Origin: an uncultured Lachnospiraceae bacterium
Lineage (GTDB): Bacteria; Bacillota; Clostridia; Lachnospirales; Lachnospiraceae
Length of the DNA stretch: 64,000 nt
Direction of reading: 5' to 3'
Assembly (NCBI GenBank): GCA_910588125.1
Contig: CAJUPI010000001.1
Coordinates: 66,256-130,255, forward strand
Within the stretch, counting starts at the first letter, position 1; the number at the start of each line of letters is the position of its first letter. This document shows positions 52,067-61,649 of the stretch, piece after piece. Position numbers and translations under genes: made by a program. The notes under the pieces are model-generated. The model saw nothing but the letters and a program-made list of their open reading frames with translations. It was not told where the DNA came from and did not search any database.

Positions 52067-52096
52067 AGTGTTTTCTGAATATTTATAGCAGTTGTT

Positions 52097-52807
52097 TTAT
52101 TCACTTAAATAAGCTTTTTTTACAGAATCGTCATTCATCAGTTCACTGGCATCTCCGCTCAGTACAATCTTTCCGGTTTCCAGCACATAAGCGCGGTGGG
52201 CAATCGATAATGCCTTTTTAGCATTTTGTTCTACCAAAAGTACTGTAGTTCCATCGGCATTGATCTTTTGGATAATATCGAAAATCTCATTGACATAGAT
52301 GGGGGAAAGCCCCATGGACGGTTCGTCCATGACGATTAGTTTGGGATGGGACATCAGCGCCCGCCCCATGGCCAACATCTGCTGTTCCCCTCCGGAAAGG
52401 GTTCCGGCCATCTGGTTCTTCCGTTCCTCCAGCCGTGGGAAACGTTGATAGATCACCTTTAAAGTGTCTTCAATCTCCCCCTTATCCTTTCTGGTATAGG
52501 CGCCCAGCCTCAGATTCTGCAGCACGGTCAGCTGGGCAAACACCCGCCGGCCTTCCGGCACATGGGCCATCCCCATGGCAACCAGCTTATGACCGGGCAT
52601 TTTGGTAATATCGGTTCCGTCATAAACGATATGCCCTGCCTTTGACGGAATCAATCCGGTAATGGTTTGCAGCGTGGTAGTTTTTCCGGCTCCATTAGCC
52701 CCAATCAGCGCAATGATCTCACCTGGATTTACCTCAAAGGAGATTCCTTTGAGGGCCTGGATTACACCATAAAAAACCTCCAGCTCTTTTACTTCCAGTA
52801 TTGCCAT
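52097..52807 (-). CDS. livF: Branched-chain amino acid ABC transporter ATPase LivF
   Basis: One of two ATPases of the high-affinity leucine/isoleucine/valine importer. 236 residues; Walker A GANGAGKTT near 38-46, LSGGEQQM signature, Walker B LIVMDEPSMGLSP. The LivF identity comes from its last position in livKHMGF and its short length. AGGAGGAG precedes the start; 14 bases after livG. Confidence 0.95.
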   Translation of the reverse strand: MAILEVKELEVFYGVIQALKGISFEVNPGEIIALIGANGAGKTTTLQTITGLIPSKAGHIVYDGTDITKMPGHKLVAMGMAHVPEGRRVFAQLTVLQNLRLGAYTRKDKGEIEDTLKVIYQRFPRLEERKNQMAGTLSGGEQQMLAMGRALMSHPKLIVMDEPSMGLSPIYVNEIFDIIQKINADGTTVLLVEQNAKKALSIAHRAYVLETGKIVLSGDASELMNDDSVKKAYLSE

Positions 52808-52821
52808 AATCGCCTCTCCTC

Positions 52822-53580
52822 CTACTCTCCAAGATAAGCCGTGATCACCCGTTTATCATTCAGCACCTCTGATGTCTCACCTTGCGTTAAAACCTGCCCG
52901 AAATTCAGCACTGTCAGCTGCTCGCAGATTCCGGAAACCAGCTTCATGTCATGCTCAATTAACAAGATTGTCATGTCAAAATTATCCCGCACAAAGCGGA
53001 TCGTCTCCATCAGCTCCGCTGTTTCATTGGGATTCATGCCAGCGGCTGGCTCGTCTAAAAGAAGCAGCTTAGGCTCTGTGGCTAGAGCACGGGCAATCTC
53101 CAGCTTTCTCTGCTTTCCGTAGGGAAGGTTGGATGCCTTATAATCCCACTCTCCATCCAGATCAAATACCTTCAAAAGCTCCATAGCCCGCATATCCATC
53201 TGTTTTTCCACATGATAATATCGGGGCAGACGTAAGATTCCCTCAACGGTGGAATATTTATAATGATTATGCAATCCTGCTTTCACATTGTCCAGCACAT
53301 TCAGTTCTTTAAACAGGCGGATATTTTGAAAGGTACGGGCAATTCCGTCCTGATTGATTTCGATCGTCTTCTTTCCCGTGATATTTTGCCCATCCAAAAA
53401 AATTGTCCCTGTATCCGGACGATATACCCCGGTAAGCAAATTAAATATTGTGGTTTTTCCAGCGCCATTTGGCCCTATCAGGCCGTATAGCTGTCCTTTT
53501 TCAATGGTAACACTGAAATCATCTACCGCCTTCAGGCCGCCAAAGGAAATGCCCAGATTTTTCACTTCCAACATTGCCAT
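52822..53580 (-). CDS. livG: Branched-chain amino acid ABC transporter ATPase LivG
   Basis: Second ATPase of the importer, 252 residues. Walker A GPNGAGKTT near 36-44, a long helical insertion (about 85-135, HNHYKYSTVEGILRLPRYYHVE) typical of LivG, signature region LPYGKQRKLEIARAL and Walker B LLLLDEPAAGMNP. The signature is LPYGKQR rather than LSGGQ, a known LivG variant. It begins 2 bases after livM. Confidence 0.95.
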   Translation of the reverse strand: MAMLEVKNLGISFGGLKAVDDFSVTIEKGQLYGLIGPNGAGKTTIFNLLTGVYRPDTGTIFLDGQNITGKKTIEINQDGIARTFQNIRLFKELNVLDNVKAGLHNHYKYSTVEGILRLPRYYHVEKQMDMRAMELLKVFDLDGEWDYKASNLPYGKQRKLEIARALATEPKLLLLDEPAAGMNPNETAELMETIRFVRDNFDMTILLIEHDMKLVSGICEQLTVLNFGQVLTQGETSEVLNDKRVITAYLGE

Positions 53581-53582
53581 AG

Positions 53583-54650
53583 TTATGCAGCCTCCTTCGC
53601 ACCAGTATCTTTTCTCTTATGGAAACGCTCCCACAATACCGAACGTACTTCAATTGCCTTGGGACTGGAATTGAACAGCATCATCACAATCAATACAATG
53701 GCATAGATTAGCATCCGATAATCATTCAAACCACGTAAAAGCTCCGGCAGCAGAGTCAGCACGACTGCTGCAATCATCGAACCCCGGATATTCCCCAGGC
53801 CCCCAAGAACCACAAACACCAAAATCATAATAGACATATTATAGCCGAAATTCTTAGGAGTCGCCGCCAGCGTAGACAGATTATGCGCATATAAAACACC
53901 GGCTACTCCGGCCAAGACAGCGGAAATGGCAAAAGCCATCAGCTTATATTTGGTAATGTTAATCCCTATCGATTCTGCCGCGATTCGGTTGTCACGAATA
54001 GACATGATCGCACGTCCGGTACGGGAATGAATCAGATTCAGCACAATAAAAAGTGTAATCAAAAGCAGAATCGTTGCAATGAGAAAAGTGGCAGCTTTAG
54101 GGGTGCCGGTAATTCCCTGAGCGCCTTTAATGATTACCACGCCAGTTTCATCCATCCCCAGAGACATGGTATCTTTGATTGAGAAATGGAAGCCGCTCTT
54201 ATCCAGGCCAATATACATGACATTGATCAGATTTTTAATAATCTCTCCAAAGGCCAAGGTGACAATCGCGAGATAATCCCCCTTCAAACGCAGCACCGGA
54301 ATGCCGATCAGAATCCCGCAGATGCCTGCCACGGCCGCACCGATCAAAATCGCCAAAAAAAACCGCAACTGTAGATTCGGCAGAACGCTTTCCATACATT
54401 TCGTGAAGAATGCACCGGAAAAAGCTCCCACGCACATAAAACCTGCATGGCCCAGGCTCAGCTCACCCAAAATGCCCACCGTCAGATTCAGTGAAATAGC
54501 CAGAATCGAGTACATGCAAAGAGGAACCAGGATTCCCCGCAACAGGCTGGTCATGTGTCCGGTTTTATCCATGAGCTGTACCAAGAGCCAACAGCCCACT
54601 ACAATGCCATATGTGATACCGTTTTGTATCCGAACTTTATTCTTATTCAT
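53583..54650 (-). CDS. livM: Branched-chain amino acid ABC transporter permease LivM
   Basis: Inner membrane permease, 355 residues with about ten helices. The family segment LGELSLGHAGFMCVGAFSGAFF and GDYLAIVTLAFGEIIKNL are clear, as is FGYNMSIMILVFVVLGGLGNIRGSMIAA. ATG 54650 has AGGTG 6 bases upstream; a GTG at 54659 directly after the livH stop is an alternative. Pairs with LivH to form the channel. Confidence 0.93.
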   Translation of the reverse strand: MNKNKVRIQNGITYGIVVGCWLLVQLMDKTGHMTSLLRGILVPLCMYSILAISLNLTVGILGELSLGHAGFMCVGAFSGAFFTKCMESVLPNLQLRFFLAILIGAAVAGICGILIGIPVLRLKGDYLAIVTLAFGEIIKNLINVMYIGLDKSGFHFSIKDTMSLGMDETGVVIIKGAQGITGTPKAATFLIATILLLITLFIVLNLIHSRTGRAIMSIRDNRIAAESIGINITKYKLMAFAISAVLAGVAGVLYAHNLSTLAATPKNFGYNMSIMILVFVVLGGLGNIRGSMIAAVVLTLLPELLRGLNDYRMLIYAIVLIVMMLFNSSPKAIEVRSVLWERFHKRKDTGAKEAA

Positions 54651-54659
54651 CCCTTTCAC

Positions 54660-55541
54660 CTACACTTTCTCATTGATCTTCCGGCCAAGGATACCGGTAG
54701 GACGCACCAAAAGCACGATAATCAGCACAGAAAATACAATCGCATCGGATAGCTGAGAAGAGATATAAGCTTTGGACAAATTCTCGATCACCCCCAGCAG
54801 AATCCCCCCGATCAGGGCTCCCGGAATCGAGCCAATCCCACCAAATACAGCAGCCACGAAAGCTTTAATTCCTGGCATAGAACCAGTATAGGGAGTCAGC
54901 GACGGATAGGTGGAACAGAGAAGCGCTCCGGCAACCGCCGCCAGAGCCGAACCAATGGCAAAAGTAATGGCAATGGTTCGGTTCACATCAATTCCCATCA
55001 GAGTGGCGGCTCCGTTGTCTTCTGACACAGCCAGCATGGCCTGCCCTATTTTTGTCTTGTTGATAAAGGAAGTCAGCGCAACCATAATCGCAATGCAAGA
55101 TATAATCGTCACGATAGTAACACTGGAAATGGTTAAAGCGCCATCGGCCAGCTTTAAGTTCGGCAGTGTCACCACGGAGGTGAACTGACGGGCATTCGAA
55201 CCAAAAATCAACAGCGCAACATTCTGCAACAGATAACTGACACCAATAGCGGTGATCAGTACAGCCAGGGAAGAAGCTCCCCGCAACGGGCGATATGCCA
55301 CGCGTTCAATCGTCACACCTAAAACCGTGCAGACCACTATAGCTACAAAAATACCCAGAAGCGGCGGCAGACCCATCGTGCTGACTACAGTAAAGATGGC
55401 GAATCCTCCCACCATAATAATGTCCCCATGGGCAAAATTCAGCATCCGTGCGATTCCATATACCATCGTATATCCCAATGCAATGATCGCATAGATGCTG
55501 CCCAAGCTGATTCCATTGATCAAATATGACAGAAAACTCAT
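54660..55541 (-). CDS. livH: Branched-chain amino acid ABC transporter permease LivH
   Basis: Inner membrane permease, 293 residues with about eight helices: GISLGSIYAIIALGYTMVYGIARMLNFAHGD at the N-terminus, VLITAIGVSYLLQN, and GMPGIKAFVAAVFGGIGSIPGALIGG (as PGIKAFVAAVFGGIGS). AAAGGGG precedes the ATG. It lies 189 bases after livK with a hairpin between, so livK can be made in excess. Confidence 0.95.
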   Translation of the reverse strand: MSFLSYLINGISLGSIYAIIALGYTMVYGIARMLNFAHGDIIMVGGFAIFTVVSTMGLPPLLGIFVAIVVCTVLGVTIERVAYRPLRGASSLAVLITAIGVSYLLQNVALLIFGSNARQFTSVVTLPNLKLADGALTISSVTIVTIISCIAIMVALTSFINKTKIGQAMLAVSEDNGAATLMGIDVNRTIAITFAIGSALAAVAGALLCSTYPSLTPYTGSMPGIKAFVAAVFGGIGSIPGALIGGILLGVIENLSKAYISSQLSDAIVFSVLIIVLLVRPTGILGRKINEKV

Positions 55542-55679
55542 GAAGCCTACCCCTTTTCGTCTTTTCTCTTAACGCATAATTTAAGTCGAATTATATCATA
55601 GGAAGATATGATGTGCAAGTAAAAATCAATCCCATTGCGTTGTTTATCAAGAAATACCACCCTCTGAATAAAGAAACAA

Positions 55680-55702
55680 GGAGCCGTCTGTAAGACGACC
55701 CC
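55680..55702 (-). terminator. Leaky terminator between livK and livH
   Basis: Minus strand GGGGTCGTCT pairs with AGACGGCTCC (two G-U pairs) around TAC, then TTGTTTCTTT. It lies between the binding protein and the permease genes, a common site for partial termination that raises binding-protein mRNA. Confidence 0.7.
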
Positions 55703-55730
55703 CTGTTGGATCTTTTCTTATATTCCGTTA

Positions 55731-56963
55731 TTACTGCATCTCATATACGCCATTGACAATCTTTACGGCCTTCGGAGCCTTGCCTGTTTCACCGGCAGCG
55801 TCCCAAGTCATACCCTCGCCAGTCAGTCCGTCGATGGATATCTCGGTCATGGCAACCTTCATGGCATCACAGATAGCAGAAGCATCCATATCCGGGGTAA
55901 TGCCAGCCTGTTCTGCCGCTGCCTTGATAGCATATACAGCGTCGTAAGCGTCCGCTGCAAACTGGTTCGGTTCAATCCCATATGCCGCTACATAAGCATC
56001 GGTAAATGCCTTGCTTCCTTCTTCTGTCGCTGAGAACGGAGTCAGCAGCATGACACCCTCTGCCAGGGATGTGTCAAAATTTTTCACACTCAGGATACCG
56101 TCCATGCCATCCACACCAAAGAAGACCGGTGCAAATTCCTTGTCGCTGGCCTGCTTTAAGATAACGGAAGCCTCCTGATAATAAATCGGCAGAAATACCA
56201 GTTCTGCACCGGCGTCCTTAGCCTTGTCCAATTGCACGGAAAAATCCGTATTGGTATCAGCAGTAAAGGCTTCATCCGCAACGATCTCCAGTCCTTCATT
56301 CGCCGCCTCAGCTACAAAAGCCTCACGAATACCGGAAGAATACTCAGTAGAGCTGTCATAAATAATCGCAATCTTCGTGCCCAGCTTATTCTCGCCAATA
56401 TATTTGGCAGAAGCTGTCCCCTGAGCCGGATCGGCAAAGCATACGCGGAATACGTTGTCTGGGGCGGCACACTCTACGGCAGAACCGGAAGGAGTAATCT
56501 GGAACAGATTGTCATTGGAAGACTCCGCGGCAACAGCAATGCATGGCTTGGAGGTAACTGCGCCGACTAACATCTGCATATTCCAGTCTTTCAGGGTATT
56601 ATAGGCATTGACCGATTTTTCCGGATCATGCTCATCATCCTGAGAATTCATCTCCAGCATGGCTCCGTTTACACCGCCTGCCGCATTGATCTCCTTGACA
56701 GCCAGATCCACACCGTTTTGTACGGCGATCCCGTAAGCGGCCGCCGGACCGGTCAGAGGACCAACCACACCAAGCTTAAATGCGCCGCCCGCCGCTTCCG
56801 GTGCGGCTTCTCCGCCATTGCTGTTATCCGCGGCGGCCTCTGTCGTAGTATCATTTCCTGCTGCCGGTGCTGCCGTGGTGGAATCTGCAGAACTTCCGCC
56901 GCCACAGGCAGTCAGAGAAGCAGCCAGGATCGCTGCCATTCCGAAACCAAAAAACTTTCTCAT
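55731..56963 (-). CDS. livK: Branched-chain amino acid ABC transporter substrate-binding lipoprotein LivK
   Basis: Extracellular binding lipoprotein of the importer, 410 residues. Signal peptide with lipobox LTAC (lipid Cys about 20), an Ala/Thr/Gly-rich linker, then a type I periplasmic-binding fold: LGVVGPLTGPAAAYGIAVQNGVDLAVKEINAAGG, NSQDDEHDPEKSVNAYNTL and ITPSGSAVE. A strong promoter lies upstream and a leaky terminator downstream. Ligand preference among Leu/Ile/Val cannot be judged. Confidence 0.94.
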   Translation of the reverse strand: MRKFFGFGMAAILAASLTACGGGSSADSTTAAPAAGNDTTTEAAADNSNGGEAAPEAAGGAFKLGVVGPLTGPAAAYGIAVQNGVDLAVKEINAAGGVNGAMLEMNSQDDEHDPEKSVNAYNTLKDWNMQMLVGAVTSKPCIAVAAESSNDNLFQITPSGSAVECAAPDNVFRVCFADPAQGTASAKYIGENKLGTKIAIIYDSSTEYSSGIREAFVAEAANEGLEIVADEAFTADTNTDFSVQLDKAKDAGAELVFLPIYYQEASVILKQASDKEFAPVFFGVDGMDGILSVKNFDTSLAEGVMLLTPFSATEEGSKAFTDAYVAAYGIEPNQFAADAYDAVYAIKAAAEQAGITPDMDASAICDAMKVAMTEISIDGLTGEGMTWDAAGETGKAPKAVKIVNGVYEMQ

Positions 56964-57010
56964 AATTGTTTCCTCCTCTTATTATTTGCAAGCTTTAAAA
57001 GCTGAAAATC

Positions 57011-57039
57011 ATTATAGACGTATAAAAATACATTGTCAA
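57011..57039 (-). promoter_or_regulatory. livK promoter
   Basis: Minus strand TTGACA (57039-57034), 17-base spacer, TATAAT (57016-57011): perfect consensus, 48 bases before the ATG and 8 bases after the gpsA stop. Confidence 0.88.
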
Positions 57040-57046
57040 GAACTTT

Positions 57047-58057
57047 TTATGTTTCCCATCCAGCGCCGGCACTCTCCTCTGTCCGATCGCGCAGCATGAG
57101 ATCGTTTACGGCATTTCGTGCAGATTTGCCTTCAAATAAAACCTGATTGACCTCGGTTATAATCGGCACCGGCACCTGATGCCTTTCTGCCAACGCCAGC
57201 CCGGCTTTCGCAGAATAAACACCCTCCACCACCATCTGTACTTCATCCATGGCTTCTTTCATAGAATGACCTTTTCCGATCAAAATACCGGCCCGCCGGT
57301 TGCGGCTGTGCATACTGGCGCAGGTCACTATCAGATCCCCGATCCCGGAAAGGCCGCCAAAGGTAGACGCTTTACCTCCCATAGCCAGCCCCAGGCGGGT
57401 AATTTCATAAATTCCCCGGGTAATCAATGCTGCTTTGGTATTATCTCCATATCCCAGCCCATCCGCGATACCCGCTGCCAGGGCAATCACATTTTTCAAT
57501 GCACCGCCGATCTCGATTCCCAAAATATCGGGACTGGTGTATACCCGGAATACCGGACTCATAAATACTTCCTGTATCCGCTCTGCTGTCTGACGGCTTC
57601 TGGCGCCAGCAACGCAAGTCGTCGGCAGGCCCAGGCTGACCTCCTCTGCATGGCTGGGTCCTGACAACACCGCCACATCAGCCATAGGAAGCTCCTGCCC
57701 GATTACAGATGACAAGGTCATCAGGCTGGCATCTTCGATTCCCTTTGCCACATTGACAACAATCTGACCTTCTTTGCAAAATGGCCGCAGCCTCACCGCA
57801 GTTTGCCGTACATAGATCGAGGGGACCGCCATAACCAGCATATCCGAAGCTTTCATAGCCTGTTCCAAATCCTCTGTAAAAAGCATGGTTTCCGGCAATT
57901 TCAAATCCGGAAGCGCCGGCAATCGCCTGGTAGCATTCAAAGCGGTAATCTCCCGTTCAACAGCCGACCATACCGTAATTTCATTTCCCTGATGATGCAA
58001 AAGGGAAGCAAGTGCTATCGCCCAGCTTCCGGCTCCGATCATACTGATTTTTGCCAT
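57047..58057 (-). CDS. gpsA: Glycerol-3-phosphate dehydrogenase [NAD(P)+]
   Basis: Reduces dihydroxyacetone phosphate to sn-glycerol-3-phosphate for phospholipids. 336 residues: Rossmann GAGSWAIALASLL near 7-19, VAKGIEDASLMTLSSVI, and the catalytic-Lys segment GGALKNVIALAAGIADGLGYGDNTKAALITRG. It follows plsY by 30 bases, and PlsY uses its product. Confidence 0.97.
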   Translation of the reverse strand: MAKISMIGAGSWAIALASLLHHQGNEITVWSAVEREITALNATRRLPALPDLKLPETMLFTEDLEQAMKASDMLVMAVPSIYVRQTAVRLRPFCKEGQIVVNVAKGIEDASLMTLSSVIGQELPMADVAVLSGPSHAEEVSLGLPTTCVAGARSRQTAERIQEVFMSPVFRVYTSPDILGIEIGGALKNVIALAAGIADGLGYGDNTKAALITRGIYEITRLGLAMGGKASTFGGLSGIGDLIVTCASMHSRNRRAGILIGKGHSMKEAMDEVQMVVEGVYSAKAGLALAERHQVPVPIITEVNQVLFEGKSARNAVNDLMLRDRTEESAGAGWET

Positions 58058-58087
58058 CGTTTTTATCCTTCCTGCCCTTTTATGCTT

Positions 58088-58723
58088 TTATTGTTTTTTT
58101 GCCCCAAGCTTATTTTCCGTTCCGGATAAAAGCCGTTTGATATTCGTGTGATGCCGCCAGATACCCATTATACTGATCGCGAACGCCATCGCGCAAAATT
58201 CCGGCAGGGCTTTGTCTGCGATCCCATACTCTCCTCTTAATCCGAAAAAGACCATACCGATAAAAAACAGAATCATCACCAAAATTGATCCCAGGGATAC
58301 ATAACGTGTCACAGCAACCACAGCGACAAACACCACCAGACAAACCAACATTACCCGCCAGTCGGTGGCGGCCAGAAGGCCGGCGGATGCTGCGATGCCT
58401 TTTCCTCCCTTAAACCCCATATAGAAAGGGAAATTATGCCCCAATATCACACCAAATCCCGTATATAAAAGATATACATAGATCATCCCCGGCTGTTCGC
58501 GAAACAGATAACGGGTCAAAAGACAGGCTAATATCATTTTGGAGGTATCGCCGATAAAAACGATCAGGCCTGCTTTTACCCCCATAACCCGCAATATATT
58601 CGTGCTGCCGGAATTGCCGCTGCCATAATTGCGAATATCTATCTGATGCGCCTTACTGTAAAGATAACCGGTTTGAAATAAACCAAATGCATATCCGATA
58701 ACAAGACAAAGGATTCTCTCCAT
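58088..58723 (-). CDS. plsY: Glycerol-3-phosphate acyltransferase PlsY
   Basis: Membrane acyltransferase that makes lysophosphatidic acid from acyl-phosphate and G3P. 211 residues with about five helices; motifs YGSGNSGSTNILRVMG, GFKGGKGIAASAG and a C-terminal IWRHHTNIKRLLSGTENK. ATG 58723 has AAAGGAG 5 bases upstream and overlaps the der stop by one base; GTG 58726 is possible but too near the ribosome site. Confidence 0.96.
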   Translation of the reverse strand: MERILCLVIGYAFGLFQTGYLYSKAHQIDIRNYGSGNSGSTNILRVMGVKAGLIVFIGDTSKMILACLLTRYLFREQPGMIYVYLLYTGFGVILGHNFPFYMGFKGGKGIAASAGLLAATDWRVMLVCLVVFVAVVAVTRYVSLGSILVMILFFIGMVFFGLRGEYGIADKALPEFCAMAFAISIMGIWRHHTNIKRLLSGTENKLGAKKQ

Positions 58724-60051
58724 CACGGCTCCTTTCCGGACCGCTCCCGAATCAGAAACTTCAGAGCCGTCCCCTTAAAACCAAAAGTTTCGCGGATTTT
58801 ATTTTCCAGATACCGCATATAAGAAAAATGCATCAGTTCTTTATCATTGACAAATACCACAAACGTCGGCGGCTTTACCGCCACCTGGGTCATATAAAAC
58901 AGCTTCAGCCTTTTCCCTTTATCGGAAGGCGGCTGCTGCAATGCCACAGCCTCGGTCATGATCTCATTGAGAACGCCAGTAGCAATCCGCATATTTTGAT
59001 TCTGCCGGACCACATCAATCAGCTCAAACAGCTTTGGCAGCCGCTGCCCGGTCACTGCCGAGATAAAAATCATTTCCGCATACTGCATAAAAGACAGGGT
59101 ATCCTGGATCTTTTTTGTGTATTCATAGATAGTCTTGTCCGTTTTCTCCACAGCGTCCCATTTATTGACTGCCACAATGATCCCCTTGCCCCGGTCATGG
59201 GCAATTCCGGCAATCTTGGCGTCCTGCTCGGTTACCCCTTCCACGGCATCGATAACCAGCACCACCACGTCAGCCCGTTCTACTGCCGATACCGTACGGA
59301 TGATACTGTAACGCTCCAGATCTTCTTTTATCTTACTTTTTCTGCGAAGTCCGGCCGTATCGATAAATATATATTCGGTTCCTTCATGCATGACCTCGGT
59401 ATCCACAGCATCCCGCGTGGTTCCTGCAATATCCGATACAATTACCCGGTTTGCACCGATCAGCTTGTTGATAATCGATGATTTACCAACATTGGGTTTA
59501 CCGACAATCGCGACTCTCGGGCGATCGTCATCCGTCTCTTCCAGCTGCTCTGCCCGGAAATGCTTTGCCACTTCGTCCAGGAGATCCCCGATGCCCAACC
59601 GCGAGGCGGCGGATACCCCCAACGGTTCACCGATTCCCAAATTATAAAATTCATAAACGTCATTGCCATATTTCTGGAAGCTATCCACCTTATTGACAGC
59701 CAGTACAATCGGCTTGCCCGAACGCCGCAGCATGTCTGCCACTTTAGAATCAGAATCCACCAGGCCCTGCCGTACATCCACAATAAAGATAATCACATCT
59801 GCCGTATCAATAGCGATCTGTGCCTGCTCCCTCATCTGAGAGAGAATGATATCCTTGCTGTCCGGTTCAATACCGCCAGTATCAATCAACGTAAAATTCA
59901 TGTCCAGCCAGGTACAATCCGCATAAATCCGATCGCGGGTTACTCCGGGAGTGTCCTTGACAATGGAAATTGTTTCTCCGGCCAATACATTAAATAATGT
60001 AGACTTGCCTACATTGGGCCGTCCGACAATCGCAACTATTGGTTTACTCAT
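58723..60051 (-). CDS. der: Ribosome-associated GTPase Der (EngA)
   Basis: Double-GTPase that assists 50S assembly. 442 residues from ATG 60051 (GGAGG upstream). First G domain: GRPNVGKST, DTPGVTRD, DTGG, NKVD; second: GKPNVGKSS, DTAGLRRK, NKWD. The C-terminal KH-like domain (about 355-442) ends with KGTALKFLIRERSG. It follows the DUF512 protein gene by 36 bases. Confidence 0.98.
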   Translation of the reverse strand: MSKPIVAIVGRPNVGKSTLFNVLAGETISIVKDTPGVTRDRIYADCTWLDMNFTLIDTGGIEPDSKDIILSQMREQAQIAIDTADVIIFIVDVRQGLVDSDSKVADMLRRSGKPIVLAVNKVDSFQKYGNDVYEFYNLGIGEPLGVSAASRLGIGDLLDEVAKHFRAEQLEETDDDRPRVAIVGKPNVGKSSIINKLIGANRVIVSDIAGTTRDAVDTEVMHEGTEYIFIDTAGLRRKSKIKEDLERYSIIRTVSAVERADVVVLVIDAVEGVTEQDAKIAGIAHDRGKGIIVAVNKWDAVEKTDKTIYEYTKKIQDTLSFMQYAEMIFISAVTGQRLPKLFELIDVVRQNQNMRIATGVLNEIMTEAVALQQPPSDKGKRLKLFYMTQVAVKPPTFVVFVNDKELMHFSYMRYLENKIRETFGFKGTALKFLIRERSGKEP

Positions 60052-60087
60052 ATTTCCTCCATTTTCTTCTCTCACAAAAAATACGGC

Positions 60088-61464
60088 CTACTCCCCCATT
60101 TCTTTCAGCTCATAACCGGAATAGGACAAGGGTTCCTCATCTTTTGCATCCAGCCCTAAAATCCCATACACCAGATCCCGACCGCCCGATTTTACAATAT
60201 TTACCGGCACTTGTAAAGCACTTTGTACCTCAGCCCGGGTAACATCGTCCAAAAATATATCTTCTCCGCTGCGGAACATGCATATTGGCAGCAAAAGCCG
60301 TTCTCCCAGCCTTTGCTCTTTCAGCTGGCACATGATATCCTGCCCGGTAAGCAAGCCGGCTACCGTAATCTGTTCCCCAAAGAATTCATTGCGAATAGCA
60401 TATACACGTACCTGTTTTTGCGGATATTGCTGTGTGATTTTTGCCACCTGCTTTTTTATATGGGGGTACGCCAGCTCACCGGTAGCAATCGATAAAGCTT
60501 CATTTGGGATCTCCGGAATGTCTGCCATTTTTTCTAAGGTATCGGTCACTTCACAATCCAGCAGCCGTAACATACCCACTCCATTTTCCAACTGCGGATA
60601 ACCATCGTAACGTGTTTCCTCCGGCAGAACCCGGCCGGCAAGTAAATAAAATTCATCACTGGCATGAATAAAGTGATTATTCCATTTCTGCCAGAGCTTT
60701 TGTTGCCACCGTTCAACAATTTCCAGCACTTTTTCCGCTGATTCCCGGTCAAAGGGTTCCAGAGGATACAGCCCTTCCCGATATTTTGACAATCCTACCG
60801 GAACCACCGATACACTTTCCATCACCGGAAGATATTTTGCCAGATCTTCAATGGACCGTTCCAGCTCTGCACCGTCATTGATTCCCCGACAAAGCACGAT
60901 CTGGCCATTCATCGGCACCTGCGCCTGAAAAAGAGTATCCATTTTCTTCAGTGCTTCTCCGGCAAAACGGTTATGAAGCATCTCGCAACGAAGGCGGGGA
61001 TTCGTCGTATGAACCGAAATATTGATCGGCGCCAGCTTGAATTTGATAATCCGTTCAATATCATGCTCCTTCATATTTGTCAGAGTGATATAATTCCCCT
61101 GCAAAAAAGAAAGCCGGGAATCATCATCCTTGAAATATAAAGTCTCCCGCATTCCTGGCGGCATCTGATCAATAAAACAGAAAATACAGCGATTGCAGCA
61201 GGACTTGTAATCGCTCATCAGCCCGTTCTCAAAGGTAATACCCAAATCCTCATAATTATTTTCAATCTCCAGCTCCCACAGCTCGCCGTCGGCCTTTTCC
61301 ACCAGCATGAGCATACTCTCGCTGCCTATATAATATTCATAATCGAAAACATCCTCAATTTCATTTCCATTGATAGTAAGAAGGAAATCTCCTGCTTCCA
61401 GCTCCATCTCCTCAGCAATCGATCCCGGGGCCACTGCCTGAATTTTGTGTTTGCGTTTTTTCAT
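60088..61464 (-). CDS. DUF512 protein: PDZ-like plus radical-SAM-type Fe-S protein
   Basis: About 458 residues. Residues 1-60 resemble a PDZ domain (IQAVAPGSIAEEMELEAGDFLLTINGNEI). The next section has a radical-SAM-like cysteine cluster in CCNRCIFCFIDQMPPGMRETLYFKDDDSRLSF, and the C-terminal half is DUF512 with VVPVGLSKYREGLYPLEPF and VNIVKSGGRDLVYGILGLDA. It nearly always sits upstream of der in Clostridia, suggesting a link to ribosome assembly. Enzyme activity unknown. ATG 61464 has AGAGG upstream. Confidence 0.88.
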   Translation of the reverse strand: MKKRKHKIQAVAPGSIAEEMELEAGDFLLTINGNEIEDVFDYEYYIGSESMLMLVEKADGELWELEIENNYEDLGITFENGLMSDYKSCCNRCIFCFIDQMPPGMRETLYFKDDDSRLSFLQGNYITLTNMKEHDIERIIKFKLAPINISVHTTNPRLRCEMLHNRFAGEALKKMDTLFQAQVPMNGQIVLCRGINDGAELERSIEDLAKYLPVMESVSVVPVGLSKYREGLYPLEPFDRESAEKVLEIVERWQQKLWQKWNNHFIHASDEFYLLAGRVLPEETRYDGYPQLENGVGMLRLLDCEVTDTLEKMADIPEIPNEALSIATGELAYPHIKKQVAKITQQYPQKQVRVYAIRNEFFGEQITVAGLLTGQDIMCQLKEQRLGERLLLPICMFRSGEDIFLDDVTRAEVQSALQVPVNIVKSGGRDLVYGILGLDAKDEEPLSYSGYELKEMGE

Positions 61465-61570
61465 ATGATGATTCCTCTCATGTTCTTTCTTTATCATATC
61501 AATATTCCTCTGCTTTGTAAAGGAATGGGGTTTTGTTTTTTTATGAAATATAGCACTTGGTTATTGACGG

Positions 61571-61599
61571 TTCACTTATAAGAATGCTATAAGTATAAT
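61571..61599 (+). promoter_or_regulatory. prs promoter
   Basis: TTCACT (61571-61576), 17-base spacer, TATAAT (61594-61599), 51 bases before the ATG. An overlapping alternative is TTGACG (61564-61569), 18 bases, TATAAG (61588-61593). The 185-base gap between divergent genes holds nothing else I can name. Confidence 0.65.
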
Positions 61600-61649
61600 A
61601 GTATATTTTAATTATTTTACTATTCGCTAATCCAGGGAAGGAGTTTATC

